Made by a program: the position numbers and the translations under genes. Below the pieces are notes generated by a model. It did not search any database and had not been told where the DNA came from. It saw only the letters and a list, made by a program, of their open reading frames with translations. DNA of 23,278 nt from NCBI GenBank assembly GCA_036001225.1, contig DASYUM010000282.1, positions 1-23,278 of the forward strand, read 5' to 3'. Below, one piece after another: positions 5,402-13,046 of the stretch; within the stretch, counting starts at the first letter, position 1, and the number at the start of each line of letters is the position of its first letter. This DNA is from DASYUM01 sp036001225. Lineage in GTDB: Bacteria > Methylomirabilota > Methylomirabilia > Rokubacteriales > DASRDR01.

Positions 5402-7234
5402 ATGAAGCGCCAGATCAAGAAGATCGTGTTCGTGGAACCGAAGTCCACGCACCTGCACGTGTACAGTCGCGTCTGCATCCCGCGCCTGGGCTCGGTATTG
5501 CTCGGCACGATCATGCGCGACCGGGGCTACGACGTGCGCGTGTACATCGAGGACATCGCCCCGGTGGACATGGCCGAGGTAATGAGCGCCGACTTCGTGG
5601 GGATCTCCACGCTCACCTCGACCGCCCCCCAGTCCTACCGGCTGGCCGACAAGGTGCGGGCGGCCGGGATCCCGGTGGCCATCGGCGGCACCCACGTGAG
5701 CTTCCTGCCCCACGAGGGTCTCCAGCACGGCGACTTCGTGGTCCGAGGGGAAGGCGAGGCCGCCTTCCAGGAGCTGGTCGATGCCGTCCAGGTCGGCACC
5801 GGCTTCGAGAAGGTCCAGAACCTCTCCTACCTGGCCGACGGCCAGCCGGTCCACGTCCCCGAGCGCCCGAAGATCCCGAACCTCGACGTCAACCCCGTGC
5901 CCGACTACCGGCTGATCCAGGGCTGGAAGCCCGGTGGCGTGGTCTCCGTCGCCACCTCTCGCGGCTGTCCGTTCTCCTGCACGTTCTGCTCGGTGCCGGG
6001 GATGTACGGGCACGCCTTCCGCACCCACTCCATCGACCGCGTGCTCGAAGAGCTGAAGCACCACCGGGACGCGAGCTACATCTTCTTCGCCGACGACATT
6101 TTCACGGCCAACAAGAAGCGCGTGAAGGAGCTGCTCACCCGGATGATCAAGGAAGGCCTCACGCCGGAGTGGGGGGCCCAGGTCCGGACCGAGACGGTGG
6201 ACGATCCCGAGCTGCTGCAGCTCATGCGAGATTCGGGCTGCTTCAACGTCTACGTCGGCTTCGAGTCGATCAACCCCCGCACGCTGAAGCTCTTCCAGAA
6301 GAAGCAGGACCTCGACAAGATCAACCGGGCCATCGACCGCTTCCACGGGAACAACATCCGGATCCACGGCATGTTCGTGGTCGGCTCCGACGAGGACGAC
6401 CTGGAGACGATCTACGCGACGGCCGACTTCGCCAAGAAGCGCAACCTCGACTCGGTCCAGTTCATGATCCTGACCCCCATCCCCGGCTCGCCCGACTGGG
6501 ACACCCTCTACGACAAGGGCCGGCAGTACGTGTTCAACACGGACTGGGAGGTCTACGACGGGCATCACGTCGTCCACCACCCCCGGCGGATCTCGCCCTA
6601 CGAGCTGCAGATCGCCGCCATCCGAGCCACGGCCAAGTTCTACTCCTGGCCCCAGATCATCCGGAGCGCCTTCCGGTCGGATCAGAAGGACAAGTACTAC
6701 GCGATGATCCGGTACTGGGGCAAGCGGATGATCAAGGACTGGTGGAAGCAGAACGGCGAGTACGTCGAGCGCCTGAAGCGCGAGCTGTACTCCGAGGTCC
6801 GACGGCTCCGGCCCTCGGACTGGCGGCGAGTGGGCGTTCCCGAGGCCTTCATGAAGGACAAGGTGGGGAGCCTTCTCAAGACCTTCCTGTCCGAGCTGGG
6901 GGTGGAGGTGGTCCCCCTGACCGACGGGATGCCGGTCGCGAGCTGGCGGCCGAGCTTCGACGCCCTGGTGATGCCGCACTTCACCGGACTGTCGAAGCGG
7001 GTGGCCAAGGGACGCGAGGAGCTGGCCCAGCGGCTCCAGGCCCTCCAGGCCGAGATCCACGCTCAGATGGACAAGCTCCCCGAGATCCCGTTCCCGCTCG
7101 GCGACGAGCCGGGTCCCCTCTACGAGCCGTTCGCGAAGATCGGCCTCCTCTTCACCTCCAACCTGGAGCGGGTCCGCCAGGCCTACCGGAAGGCGGGGGC
7201 GATGGAGGGGTTCTGGGAGCCGGTGGAAGCCTAG
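5402..7234 (+). CDS. B12-binding-type radical SAM protein (BchE-like)
   Basis: The ATG at 5402 is preceded by GGAGG and opens MKRQIKKIVFVEP. The N-terminal part (about 1-150) has the Rossmann-like pattern of B12-binding radical SAM proteins: a PRLGSVLLGTIMRDRGYDVRVY segment, then FVGISTLTSTAPQSYRLADK and the IGGTHVSFLPHE and VRGEGE segments. The DxHxxG cobalamin loop is absent, as in many BchE-type members. The radical SAM cluster motif is C189, C193, C196 in SRGCPFSCTFCS. FFADDIFTANKKR and VGFESINPRTL are typical barrel motifs. A C-terminal extension of about 200 residues is unassigned. Such enzymes methylate or rearrange unactivated carbons; the substrate is unknown. Total 610 aa. Confidence 0.85.
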   Translation: MKRQIKKIVFVEPKSTHLHVYSRVCIPRLGSVLLGTIMRDRGYDVRVYIEDIAPVDMAEVMSADFVGISTLTSTAPQSYRLADKVRAAGIPVAIGGTHVSFLPHEGLQHGDFVVRGEGEAAFQELVDAVQVGTGFEKVQNLSYLADGQPVHVPERPKIPNLDVNPVPDYRLIQGWKPGGVVSVATSRGCPFSCTFCSVPGMYGHAFRTHSIDRVLEELKHHRDASYIFFADDIFTANKKRVKELLTRMIKEGLTPEWGAQVRTETVDDPELLQLMRDSGCFNVYVGFESINPRTLKLFQKKQDLDKINRAIDRFHGNNIRIHGMFVVGSDEDDLETIYATADFAKKRNLDSVQFMILTPIPGSPDWDTLYDKGRQYVFNTDWEVYDGHHVVHHPRRISPYELQIAAIRATAKFYSWPQIIRSAFRSDQKDKYYAMIRYWGKRMIKDWWKQNGEYVERLKRELYSEVRRLRPSDWRRVGVPEAFMKDKVGSLLKTFLSELGVEVVPLTDGMPVASWRPSFDALVMPHFTGLSKRVAKGREELAQRLQALQAEIHAQMDKLPEIPFPLGDEPGPLYEPFAKIGLLFTSNLERVRQAYRKAGAMEGFWEPVEA

Positions 7235-7253
7235 ACCCCTCGGATACGGCGCC

Positions 7254-7916
7254 TCACAGGGAGCGCGCGAACTCCCGATTCAGCGGCACGCCCTGCCGGC
7301 AGAGGGGGCAGTCCTTCGGCTCGTAGGTCGGAAAGTCCCGCCGGACGAGGCTGAAGACCTTCGTCGGCAACTGGACTTTGGAGTTCCGTTGCCAGAGGCA
7401 TCCGATCCCGACCACGCTCCCGCCCTTCTCCTCCACGAGCTGGTTCAACAGCTTGAGTGTCTCGCCGGTGGTGATCAGGTCCTCCACGATGAGGACCTTG
7501 GAGCCGGGCGTGATGAACCGCTCGAACTCTTCGACCAGCCGGACCCGGCGCTGAGGTCCGGTCACGCCCTTGGTCGCGTAGACGAGGAGCGGGCGACCGG
7601 GCAGCACCCGCGCCACGCAGTGGGCCAGGATCAGGGCGCCCAGCCCGGTCGAGAGCACCAAGTCGGCCGGCCAGGGGGCGAAGTGCTTGGCGATCACCGC
7701 CCCCAGGCCTTCGGTGAACGACGGCTCGGTGGTGACCAGGGACTTGTCGATGTACTCGGGGGCGTGGTGGCCGGAGGGGAGCAGGAAGTGGTCGTTGGCC
7801 CGGTAGGCGCCGGTGCGGCGGAGGATCTCGAGGTGGATCTTCTCGCGGACTTCCGCGTCGGCCAGCACCGGGCGCGCGGCGGCCGGCGGCGCCGTCGGTT
7901 TATCGCGGGGCGGCAT
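7254..7916 (-). CDS. pyrE: Orotate phosphoribosyltransferase-like protein
   Basis: This protein of 220 residues has the OPRT signature FLLPSGHHAPEYIDKSLV near residues 44-61 and a clear PRPP-binding loop VLIVEDLITTGET at 141-153. OPRT joins orotate to PRPP in pyrimidine synthesis. A C-terminal DCPLCRQGVPL (C203, C206) resembles the CPLC tail found in some PyrE-type proteins. The ATG at 7916 is preferred because the longer in-frame start at 7964 lies within the predicted -10 box. No other pyr genes adjoin, so it might instead serve another purine or pyrimidine substrate. Convergent with the radical SAM gene, with 19 bp between stops. Confidence 0.7.
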   Translation of the reverse strand: MPPRDKPTAPPAAARPVLADAEVREKIHLEILRRTGAYRANDHFLLPSGHHAPEYIDKSLVTTEPSFTEGLGAVIAKHFAPWPADLVLSTGLGALILAHCVARVLPGRPLLVYATKGVTGPQRRVRLVEEFERFITPGSKVLIVEDLITTGETLKLLNQLVEEKGGSVVGIGCLWQRNSKVQLPTKVFSLVRRDFPTYEPKDCPLCRQGVPLNREFARSL

Positions 7917-7962
7917 CGAAGTTCGGCCTGGGCACGGTGATGGCTCCCGGACGGACGGCTCC

Positions 7963-7991
7963 ATCCTTGCCCGCCCCCCCGGGCTTGTCAA
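7963..7991 (-). promoter_or_regulatory. Promoter of the PyrE-like gene
   Basis: On the minus strand TTGACA (7991-7986) is followed after 17 nt by AAGGAT (7968-7963; 3 of 6 matches). The leader to the ATG at 7916 would be about 40 nt. It is arranged back to back with the tsaB promoter. Confidence 0.4.
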
Positions 7992-8025
7992 CCGCGTCGC
8001 TGCCGAACTGCGCGACGTGGCTTGC

Positions 8026-8055
8026 TTGACGCCCATTCCGGCCAATGGCTAGACT
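8026..8055 (+). promoter_or_regulatory. Promoter of tsaB (TTGACG-N18-TAGACT)
   Basis: TTGACG (8026-8031) and TAGACT (8050-8055; 4 of 6 matches) are 18 nt apart. The -10 box ends 6 nt before the GTG at 8062, exactly where transcription should begin, so the mRNA is predicted to be leaderless. Confidence 0.6.
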
Positions 8056-8061
8056 GGCCCT

Positions 8062-8778
8062 GTGAGACTCCTTGCCGTGGAGACCTCCACGCTGACGGGG
8101 GCCGTGGCGCTCGTGGCGGGGGACACGGTCGTCGCCGACCATCGCCTCAACATCGCCCTCACCCACTCCGAGCGGCTGCTGGGCGCGGTGGACCATCTGC
8201 TCACCCTCGCCGGCTGGCGGCTCGCCGAGGTCGAGACGCTCGCCGTCGCGGTGGGGCCGGGCTCGTTCACCGGCCTCCGGATCGGTGTCAGTACCATGAA
8301 GAGCCTGGCCTTCGCGACCGGGATCCCGCTGGTGGGCATCCCGACCCTGGACGCCCTGGCCTGGAGCCTGCCCTTCGCCGCCCACCCGATCTGCCCGATC
8401 CTGGACGCCAAGAAGGGCGAGGTCTACACGGCGCTCTACCGCACCGACGCCGGGCGGCTCGAGCGCCGGTGGGAGTACCAGGCGCTGGCTCCGGCCGCGC
8501 TCGGTGAGGCGCTCGGGCGCGAGGTCGGGGGGCCGGTGATCTTCGTGGGCGACGCGGTCGCCTCCTGCGGCGCCGTCCTCCGCGGGATCATGGGGGGCGA
8601 CGCCCGGCTGGCCCCGCCCGGCCACCGGCTGCCCTCGGCCGTGAGCGTGGCCGAGCTGGCGCGGGCTGCGCGGGAGCGCGGCGAGCAGGCCGACCCGGCG
8701 TCCCTCGTCCCCATCTACGTCCGACGGTCGGAGGCCGAGCTTGGCCGGGAGCGTCAGCGTGTCGGGCATCCGCATTGA
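8062..8778 (+). CDS. tsaB: tRNA threonylcarbamoyladenosine biosynthesis protein TsaB
   Basis: TsaB is the inactive ASKHA-fold partner of TsaD and is needed for t6A modification at position 37 of ANN-decoding tRNAs. The N-terminus MRLLAVETST (GTG start), the THSERLL segment near 34-40, and VGPGSFTGLRIGVSTMKSLA are hallmark TsaB motifs. The length of 238 aa is usual. No Shine-Dalgarno precedes the GTG, which lies 6 nt after the -10 box. The gene overlaps rimI at its 3' end, the common tsaB-rimI pairing. tsaD and tsaE are not in the window. Confidence 0.93.
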   Translation: MRLLAVETSTLTGAVALVAGDTVVADHRLNIALTHSERLLGAVDHLLTLAGWRLAEVETLAVAVGPGSFTGLRIGVSTMKSLAFATGIPLVGIPTLDALAWSLPFAAHPICPILDAKKGEVYTALYRTDAGRLERRWEYQALAPAALGEALGREVGGPVIFVGDAVASCGAVLRGIMGGDARLAPPGHRLPSAVSVAELARAARERGEQADPASLVPIYVRRSEAELGRERQRVGHPH

Positions 8779-9283
8779 GCCGATGCGGGTCCAGGATCTC
8801 GATGAGGTGCTCGCCATCGAGCGGGCGTCGTTTCCTCATCCCTGGTCGCGGCAGGCCTTCCTCTACGAGCTCCGGGAGAACCGCGTCGCCCGCCTGTGGG
8901 TGGGTCGCGAGCCGGCGCCCGCCAGCGCGATCGTCGGCTACCTCTGTCTTTGGTTCATTGCCGACGAGATCCACGTGACCAACCTCGCGGTCCACCCCGC
9001 CCACCGGCAGCACGGCGTCGGCCGGCATCTGCTAGGGACGCTGCTCGAGCTGTACCGGCAGCAGGGTGCGCTCCGGGCCGCGCTGGAGGTGCGGCCGAGC
9101 AACCACCCCGCGCGCCGGCTGTACGAGGCGTTCGGCTTCCGCCAGGTCGGGCTCCGCAAGGGTTACTACTTCGATACGGGCGAGGACGCGCTCCTCATGG
9201 AAGCGCGGCTGGCGCCGTCCTCGGGAAGCGACGACCCGGGGGACGCCGACCGGCCGCAGGGGGCGACCGTCCGCCGGCCGTAA
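8759..9283 (+). CDS. rimI: Ribosomal protein S18-alanine N-acetyltransferase RimI
   Basis: A GNAT acetyltransferase that acetylates the N-terminal alanine of ribosomal protein S18. The acetyl-CoA loop RQHGVGR is at about 83-89, after the strand VTNLAVHPAH. The classic ALEVRPSNHPARRLYEAFGF block holds E110 and Y122. The GTG at 8759 is chosen because GGGAG lies 7 nt upstream; a TTG at 8741 is an alternative start. It overlaps tsaB by 20 bp, so translation is likely coupled. A polar tail of about 20 residues follows the GNAT core. The 9284-9434 gap holds no gene that I can support. Confidence 0.9.
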   Translation: MSGIRIEPMRVQDLDEVLAIERASFPHPWSRQAFLYELRENRVARLWVGREPAPASAIVGYLCLWFIADEIHVTNLAVHPAHRQHGVGRHLLGTLLELYRQQGALRAALEVRPSNHPARRLYEAFGFRQVGLRKGYYFDTGEDALLMEARLAPSSGSDDPGDADRPQGATVRRP

Positions 9284-9434
9284 GGAGCGGGGGCCCCGGC
9301 GGGCCGGCCCGGGAACCCACGCGCTACCCCCGGCGTTCTCTGGTTAAGGTTCCGTCTGCGCCCGCGGCCGGCACGCGGCAGGGGATGGTGACCCGCGCGC
9401 CGCCTACCACTCAGGGGAGAGTCGAACGCCGAGC

Positions 9435-10346
9435 ATGGCCGCGCGCCGCGGGGGGATACCGGAGACTATCGGGGGGGTCGCGATCCTGGTCGGGTTGCTC
9501 CTGCTGCCGTCCGGCGCCGGGGCCCAGACCGAGTTGATCGTGCGGGGGAAATACATCCTGGGGGCGGCGGCAGGCTGCGGCTGCCACACCGAGCCCGGAA
9601 AGGCGCAGCCCGGGAAGACCCTCAACGCCGGCGGGCGGCGGTATGACGGGCCCTTCGGGACCGTCTACGCGAGCAACATCACCCCAGACCGGCAGACGGG
9701 GATCGGCAACTGGACAGACGAGCAAATCATCGCGGCGATCCGCCTCGGGCGGCGGCAGAACGGCGAGCGCTTGATTCCCGTTCACCCCTATCCGGTCTTC
9801 AACGGGATGGCCGAGACCGACCTGCGGGCGCTGGTCGCCTATCTCAGGAGCGTGCCCCCCGTCAACCGGCCCACCCCGGCCAAGCGGATCACCGTGCCGC
9901 TGTTCGAGAGCGTGTTCCTGCCGGCCTGGTTGGCGGCGTTCGCGCCCCGGGAGATGCCCCCGCCGGCAGCCCCGACCACCGGCCTGGCCCGGGGCGAGTA
10001 CCTGGTGCGGGCGGTGAGTCACTGCGGCGAGTGCCACACGCCGCGGGGCATGACCAACGCCACCGACAACTCCCGGTTCCTGGCCGGCAACCCCAAGGGC
10101 CCCGACGGCGATCCCGTCCCCAACATCACCCCCGACAAGGACACCGGCCTCACCTGGTCCGAGGAGGAGATCGCCGAGTACCTCGCGACCGGCAACAAGC
10201 CGGACGGCGACGTGGCCGGCGGGCTGATGGGCGAAGTCATCCAGGGCTCGGCGGCCGGCTATCGCGACCTGACCAAGGAAGACCGGCTGGCCATCGCGCG
10301 GTACCTGAAGACTGTGCCGCCGATCAGGCAGAAAGTCAGCAAGTGA
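9435..10346 (+). CDS. Secreted c-type cytochrome with two cytochrome c domains
   Basis: The 303-residue chain has a signal peptide (hydrophobic 13-24, likely cleavage after AGA near 30). Two cytochrome c domains follow. The second has a canonical heme motif C197-GE-C200-H201. The first reads G47-C48-G-C50-H51, so the residue four before the histidine is glycine and the expected first cysteine is missing; C48 and C50 form CxCH instead. Both domains share the NITPD and TGIGNWTDEQI / TGLTWSEEEI blocks seen in the cytochrome subunits of membrane alcohol/aldehyde dehydrogenases and related electron carriers. It probably shuttles electrons in the periplasm. It is followed by a second cytochrome gene 55 bp on. 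Confidence 0.85.
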   Translation: MAARRGGIPETIGGVAILVGLLLLPSGAGAQTELIVRGKYILGAAAGCGCHTEPGKAQPGKTLNAGGRRYDGPFGTVYASNITPDRQTGIGNWTDEQIIAAIRLGRRQNGERLIPVHPYPVFNGMAETDLRALVAYLRSVPPVNRPTPAKRITVPLFESVFLPAWLAAFAPREMPPPAAPTTGLARGEYLVRAVSHCGECHTPRGMTNATDNSRFLAGNPKGPDGDPVPNITPDKDTGLTWSEEEIAEYLATGNKPDGDVAGGLMGEVIQGSAAGYRDLTKEDRLAIARYLKTVPPIRQKVSK

Positions 10347-10366
10347 GCCGAGGAACCCCAACCGGC

Positions 10367-10386
10367 GCGGGACGCGGCCGTCCCGC
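10367..10386 (+). promoter_or_regulatory. Hairpin between the two cytochrome genes
   Basis: GCGGGAC and GTCCCGC form a perfect 7-bp stem with a GCGGCC loop. It ends 4 nt before AAGGAGGAGG, the Shine-Dalgarno of the second gene. It could tune relative expression of the two cytochromes or protect the downstream mRNA end. Confidence 0.4.
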
Positions 10387-10401
10387 CCAGAAGGAGGAGG
10401 C

Positions 10402-10878
10402 ATGAAACGAGGTAACCTGCGGGTCATCGTCGTCCTCGGCAGCCTCGCGGCACTGGTGGTCGGTGGCTGCGCCACCGGGACGGGAACCACGAAGGCGGAG
10501 CCGACCCAGGCGGTGGAGCAGCGCCAGCGGCTGATGAAGCTCCACGGCGCCCTCTGGAAAGACATTCAGGACAAGGCCAAGGCGGGGAACATCGAGGGGA
10601 TCGAGCCGAGTGCCGAGGCGCTCGCCCTGAACGCGTCGCGCATCCCATCACTCTTCCCGGAAGGGTCCATCACCGAGAAGTCCAAGGCCAAGCCGGAGAT
10701 CTGGCAGAAGTGGCCCGAGTTCCAGGCGGCGGCGAAGAACCTGGAGACCCAGAGCGAACGGCTCCGGGACGCCTCGAAGGCCAAGAACACGGAGCAGACC
10801 CAGGCCCTCGTCCGCGACTTCGGCCGCCAGGCCTGCGGCACCTGCCACACGCCGTTTCGGGTGCCCCCCCGGACCTGA
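10402..10878 (+). CDS. Lipoprotein cytochrome c' (class II cytochrome c)
   Basis: The protein has 158 residues. Its signal ends in a lipobox at VVGGC with C23, so it should be lipidated and membrane-anchored in the periplasm. The mature part is helical and the heme site C145-GT-C148-H149 lies near the C-terminus, followed by TPFR; CxxCHxxFR at the end of a four-helix bundle is the signature of cytochrome c'. Family members bind NO or CO or transfer electrons. The Shine-Dalgarno AAGGAGGAGG is strong. It is likely cotranscribed with the upstream cytochrome and ends at the terminator at 10912-10939. Confidence 0.82.
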   Translation: MKRGNLRVIVVLGSLAALVVGGCATGTGTTKAEPTQAVEQRQRLMKLHGALWKDIQDKAKAGNIEGIEPSAEALALNASRIPSLFPEGSITEKSKAKPEIWQKWPEFQAAAKNLETQSERLRDASKAKNTEQTQALVRDFGRQACGTCHTPFRVPPRT

Positions 10879-10911
10879 GCCCTCGCCTCGCTCCGCACCT
10901 CGCCCGCCGGG

Positions 10912-10939
10912 GAAGGGCGCCTGGTGACAGGCGCCCTTC
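10912..10939 (+). terminator. Intrinsic terminator after the cytochrome genes
   Basis: GAAGGGCGCCT and AGGCGCCCTTC form a perfect 11-bp stem with a GGTGAC loop, followed by the T-rich GTCGCTTGTTTTG. This is the best intrinsic terminator in the window. Confidence 0.8.
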
Positions 10940-10950
10940 GTCGCTTGTTT

Positions 10951-10959
10951 TGCTATACT
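10951..10959 (+). promoter_or_regulatory. Extended -10 promoter for the GAF gene
   Basis: TGCTATACT is an extended -10 element (TGn followed by TATACT). No good -35 box is present, as is common for extended -10 promoters. It lies directly after the cytochrome terminator, so the GAF gene is a separate unit. Confidence 0.6.
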
Positions 10960-11015
10960 CGCCGCACGAGCACCCCGAATCGACCGAGGAGCCGCATCCT
11001 GTCTCGCCGACGCCC

Positions 11016-11597
11016 GTGACCGACCCGACGCCCGTCAACGCGGAGGAGCGCGTCCGCCTGCTGGAGGTCCTCCGGAAGATCCTCCAGTCCATCGGCTCCG
11101 TCCGCGACGAATGGGAGATCTTCGAGACCGCCGTTCGAGAGACCGCCCGCCAGCTTCGCTACGACTGGGTGAGCCTGGTGCTCGAAGACCTCGACGAGCG
11201 CACCGCCCGCGTGTTCCTCTCCAACCCCCCCGGCGCCCTTCGGGTCGGCGAGGTGGTGGACCGGCGGTCGGCCTTCTGGGAAGCGATGCGGACCGGCCGG
11301 CCGTTCGTCCGCGAATCGCTCGACAGCGGCGAGGCGTTGTGGGAAGACCACGCCCTCCGCCAGCTCGGCATCACCGCCTACGCCGCGATTCCGCTCACCG
11401 TGCGGGGGAAGACCATCGGGACCCTCAACGTCGGCACCCGGGACGCGGCCGGCCTGTCCGGCAACATGCCGCTGATGATGCTGCTCGGGGAGTTCCTGAC
11501 CAACGCCGTGCTGGCCGCCCGCCTCATGGGCGAGGTCCAGCAGGGATTGGCTCGCTTGCGGGACAAGATGGCGACCCCGCCCCCGGCCCCGCTCTGA
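11016..11597 (+). CDS. Stand-alone GAF domain protein
   Basis: About 193 residues. A helical lead-in (NAEERVRLLEVLRKILQSIG) precedes a GAF domain at about 28-175, with WVSLVLEDLDERTARVFL, LRQLGITAYAAIPLTVRGKTIGTLNVGT and a final helix MMLLGEFLTNAVLAARLMGEV. GAF domains bind small ligands or cofactors in signalling. No histidine kinase, cyclase or DNA-binding output domain is attached, so it must act through a partner or the family role is incomplete. The GTG at 11016 is the only plausible in-frame start after the predicted transcription start. GAGGAG stands 25 nt upstream, further than ideal, so the exact start is uncertain. Confidence 0.75.
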   Translation: MTDPTPVNAEERVRLLEVLRKILQSIGSVRDEWEIFETAVRETARQLRYDWVSLVLEDLDERTARVFLSNPPGALRVGEVVDRRSAFWEAMRTGRPFVRESLDSGEALWEDHALRQLGITAYAAIPLTVRGKTIGTLNVGTRDAAGLSGNMPLMMLLGEFLTNAVLAARLMGEVQQGLARLRDKMATPPPAPL

Positions 11598-11682
11598 TCG
11601 TCGCGCCGCCGCCGGGCCGATCCCCGTCGCATCCCGGCGTCCTCGGTCGTCCCGGGGCGGCTCGGTTCTCCGCCCGGCAGGT

Positions 11683-11711
11683 TTGACAGCCCTGGGGGCC
11701 GGTGCCAAAAT
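11683..11711 (+). promoter_or_regulatory. Promoter of the CaiB-like gene block (TTGACA-N17-CAAAAT)
   Basis: A perfect TTGACA (11683-11688) is followed after 17 nt by CAAAAT (11706-11711; 4 of 6 matches). The leader to the ATG at 11852 would be about 134 nt and contains the two-hairpin element. Confidence 0.5.
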
Positions 11712-11785
11712 CCCTCGAAAGTGTCTGGCAGAGTGATCGGGCGCCGCGGATTGACTAATCGCCGACGGTTGGTGTTCCGCTCAGA

Positions 11786-11850
11786 GCGGCGGCTTTGCCG
11801 CCGCAAAGTTCGTGGGGGAGGCTTCGGAGGGGGCCGTCGAGGCCCCCTCC
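11786..11850 (+). repeat. Two-hairpin GC-rich intergenic element, copy 2
   Basis: Hairpin A is GCGGCGGC-TTT-GCCGCCGC (11786-11804, perfect 8-bp stem). After a GGGGGAGG block, hairpin B is GGAGGGGGCC-GTCGA-GGCCCCCTCC (11826-11850, perfect 10-bp stem). The order, the TTT loop and the GGGGGAGG spacer match the element at 2372-2444, while the stem bases differ in a compensating way. Hairpin B ends one base before the ATG of the next gene and contains the only GGAGG nearby. Confidence 0.7.
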
Positions 11851-11851
11851 G

Positions 11852-13042
11852 ATGACCTCTGTGGCGGCTTTCGCGGGTGTCCGGATCCTCGACCTCTCCC
11901 GGCTCTTGCCGGGGCCGTACTGCTCCCTCCTCTTCGCCGACCTCGGGGCCGAGGTCATCAAGGTCGAGGAGCCGGGGCTCGGGGATTACGCCCGCCAGAC
12001 GTTGCCCCACTGGGGTGACTCGGGGATCGGCGCCTACTTCCTCCTCCTCAACCGCAACAAGAAGAGCCTGTCCCTCAACCTCAAGACCGAGGGCGGCCGG
12101 GCGGTCTTCCGCCGGCTCGTCGCCACCGCCGACGTCCTGCTGGAGAGCTTCCGGCCCGGGGTGATGGACCGGCTGGGCCTCGGGTGGGACGCGCTGCGGC
12201 CGATCAACCCGCGGCTGATCTACTGCGCGATCACCGGGTACGGGCAGGACGGTCCCTATCGCGACCTGGTCGGCCACGACATCAACTACATGGGTTACGC
12301 GGGCGCGCTCTCGGTGACCGGACCCCGCGACGCCGCCCCGCTGATGCCGGGCGTGCAGGTGGCGGACCTGGGCGGCGGCGCGCTCCTGGCCGCCTTCGGG
12401 ATCGCGGCCGCCCTCTACCAGCGCCGGGAGTCCGGCCGCGGGCAATTCATCGACGCGGCGATGACCGACGGCGTGGTCTCCTGGCTGGCCGCCTATTTCG
12501 GGCCGTTCTTTGCGACCGGCAAGGTGCCCAGCCGGGGCGAGGAGCGGCTGAACGGCGGCTGGAGCTGCTATCAGGTGTTCGAGGCCGCCGACCGGCGCCA
12601 TGTCACCCTGGGAGCGCTGGAGCCGAAGTTCTGGGCCAACTTCTGCCGGCTGATCGGCCGCGAAGACCTGGTCCCCCACCAGTACGCGGAAGGGGAGGCC
12701 CGCGACCGGGTGGAGGCCGAGCTGCGAGCGATTTTCCGGACGAAGCCGCGGGACGAGTGGGTGCGGCTGCTCCAGAGCGAGGACGTCTGCGCCGGCCCCG
12801 TCCTCACGCTCGACGAGGCGATCCGCGATCCCCAGCTGGTCCACCGGGGGCTGTTCGGGGAGGTCGTGCATCCGACGCTGGGGGCGCTCCCCCAGCTGGC
12901 GTTCCCGGTCAAGCTCTCCGACTCGCCGGGCCGGATGGAAACCGCGCCGCCGGCCCTCGGCGCCGACACCGAGGCGATCCTCGGCGAGCTGGGCTACGAC
13001 GCCGAGGGGATCGCCGCCCTCCGGCGAGAGGGCGCGGTGTAG
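11852..13042 (+). CDS. CaiB/BaiF class III CoA-transferase, AMACR-like
   Basis: The 396-residue length and the N-terminus FAGVRILDLSRLLPGPYCS are typical of family III CoA-transferases. FADLGAEVIKVEEPG, LNRNKKSLSLNLKTE and the ITGYGQDGPYRDLVGHDINY block follow; D143 in GHDINY is the conserved acidic residue. GHDINY is especially seen in alpha-methylacyl-CoA racemases, so the enzyme may epimerise 2-methylacyl-CoA rather than transfer CoA. It opens a same-strand block with MeaB, fitting branched or methylmalonyl-type acyl-CoA metabolism. Start at ATG 11852, right after a hairpin; a GTG at 11861 is an alternative. The meaB start is 4 nt after the stop. Confidence 0.88.
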   Translation: MTSVAAFAGVRILDLSRLLPGPYCSLLFADLGAEVIKVEEPGLGDYARQTLPHWGDSGIGAYFLLLNRNKKSLSLNLKTEGGRAVFRRLVATADVLLESFRPGVMDRLGLGWDALRPINPRLIYCAITGYGQDGPYRDLVGHDINYMGYAGALSVTGPRDAAPLMPGVQVADLGGGALLAAFGIAAALYQRRESGRGQFIDAAMTDGVVSWLAAYFGPFFATGKVPSRGEERLNGGWSCYQVFEAADRRHVTLGALEPKFWANFCRLIGREDLVPHQYAEGEARDRVEAELRAIFRTKPRDEWVRLLQSEDVCAGPVLTLDEAIRDPQLVHRGLFGEVVHPTLGALPQLAFPVKLSDSPGRMETAPPALGADTEAILGELGYDAEGIAALRREGAV

Positions 13043-13046
13043 GGAC

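Noticed and set aside
5369..7060. A 563-codon minus-strand frame opposite the radical SAM gene
   Set aside because: The plus strand carries the CxxxCxxC motif and family segments; the antisense product shows no motif.
5239..7326. A 695-codon frame in another plus-strand phase over the radical SAM gene
   Set aside because: Arginine/proline-rich shadow product with no family resemblance.
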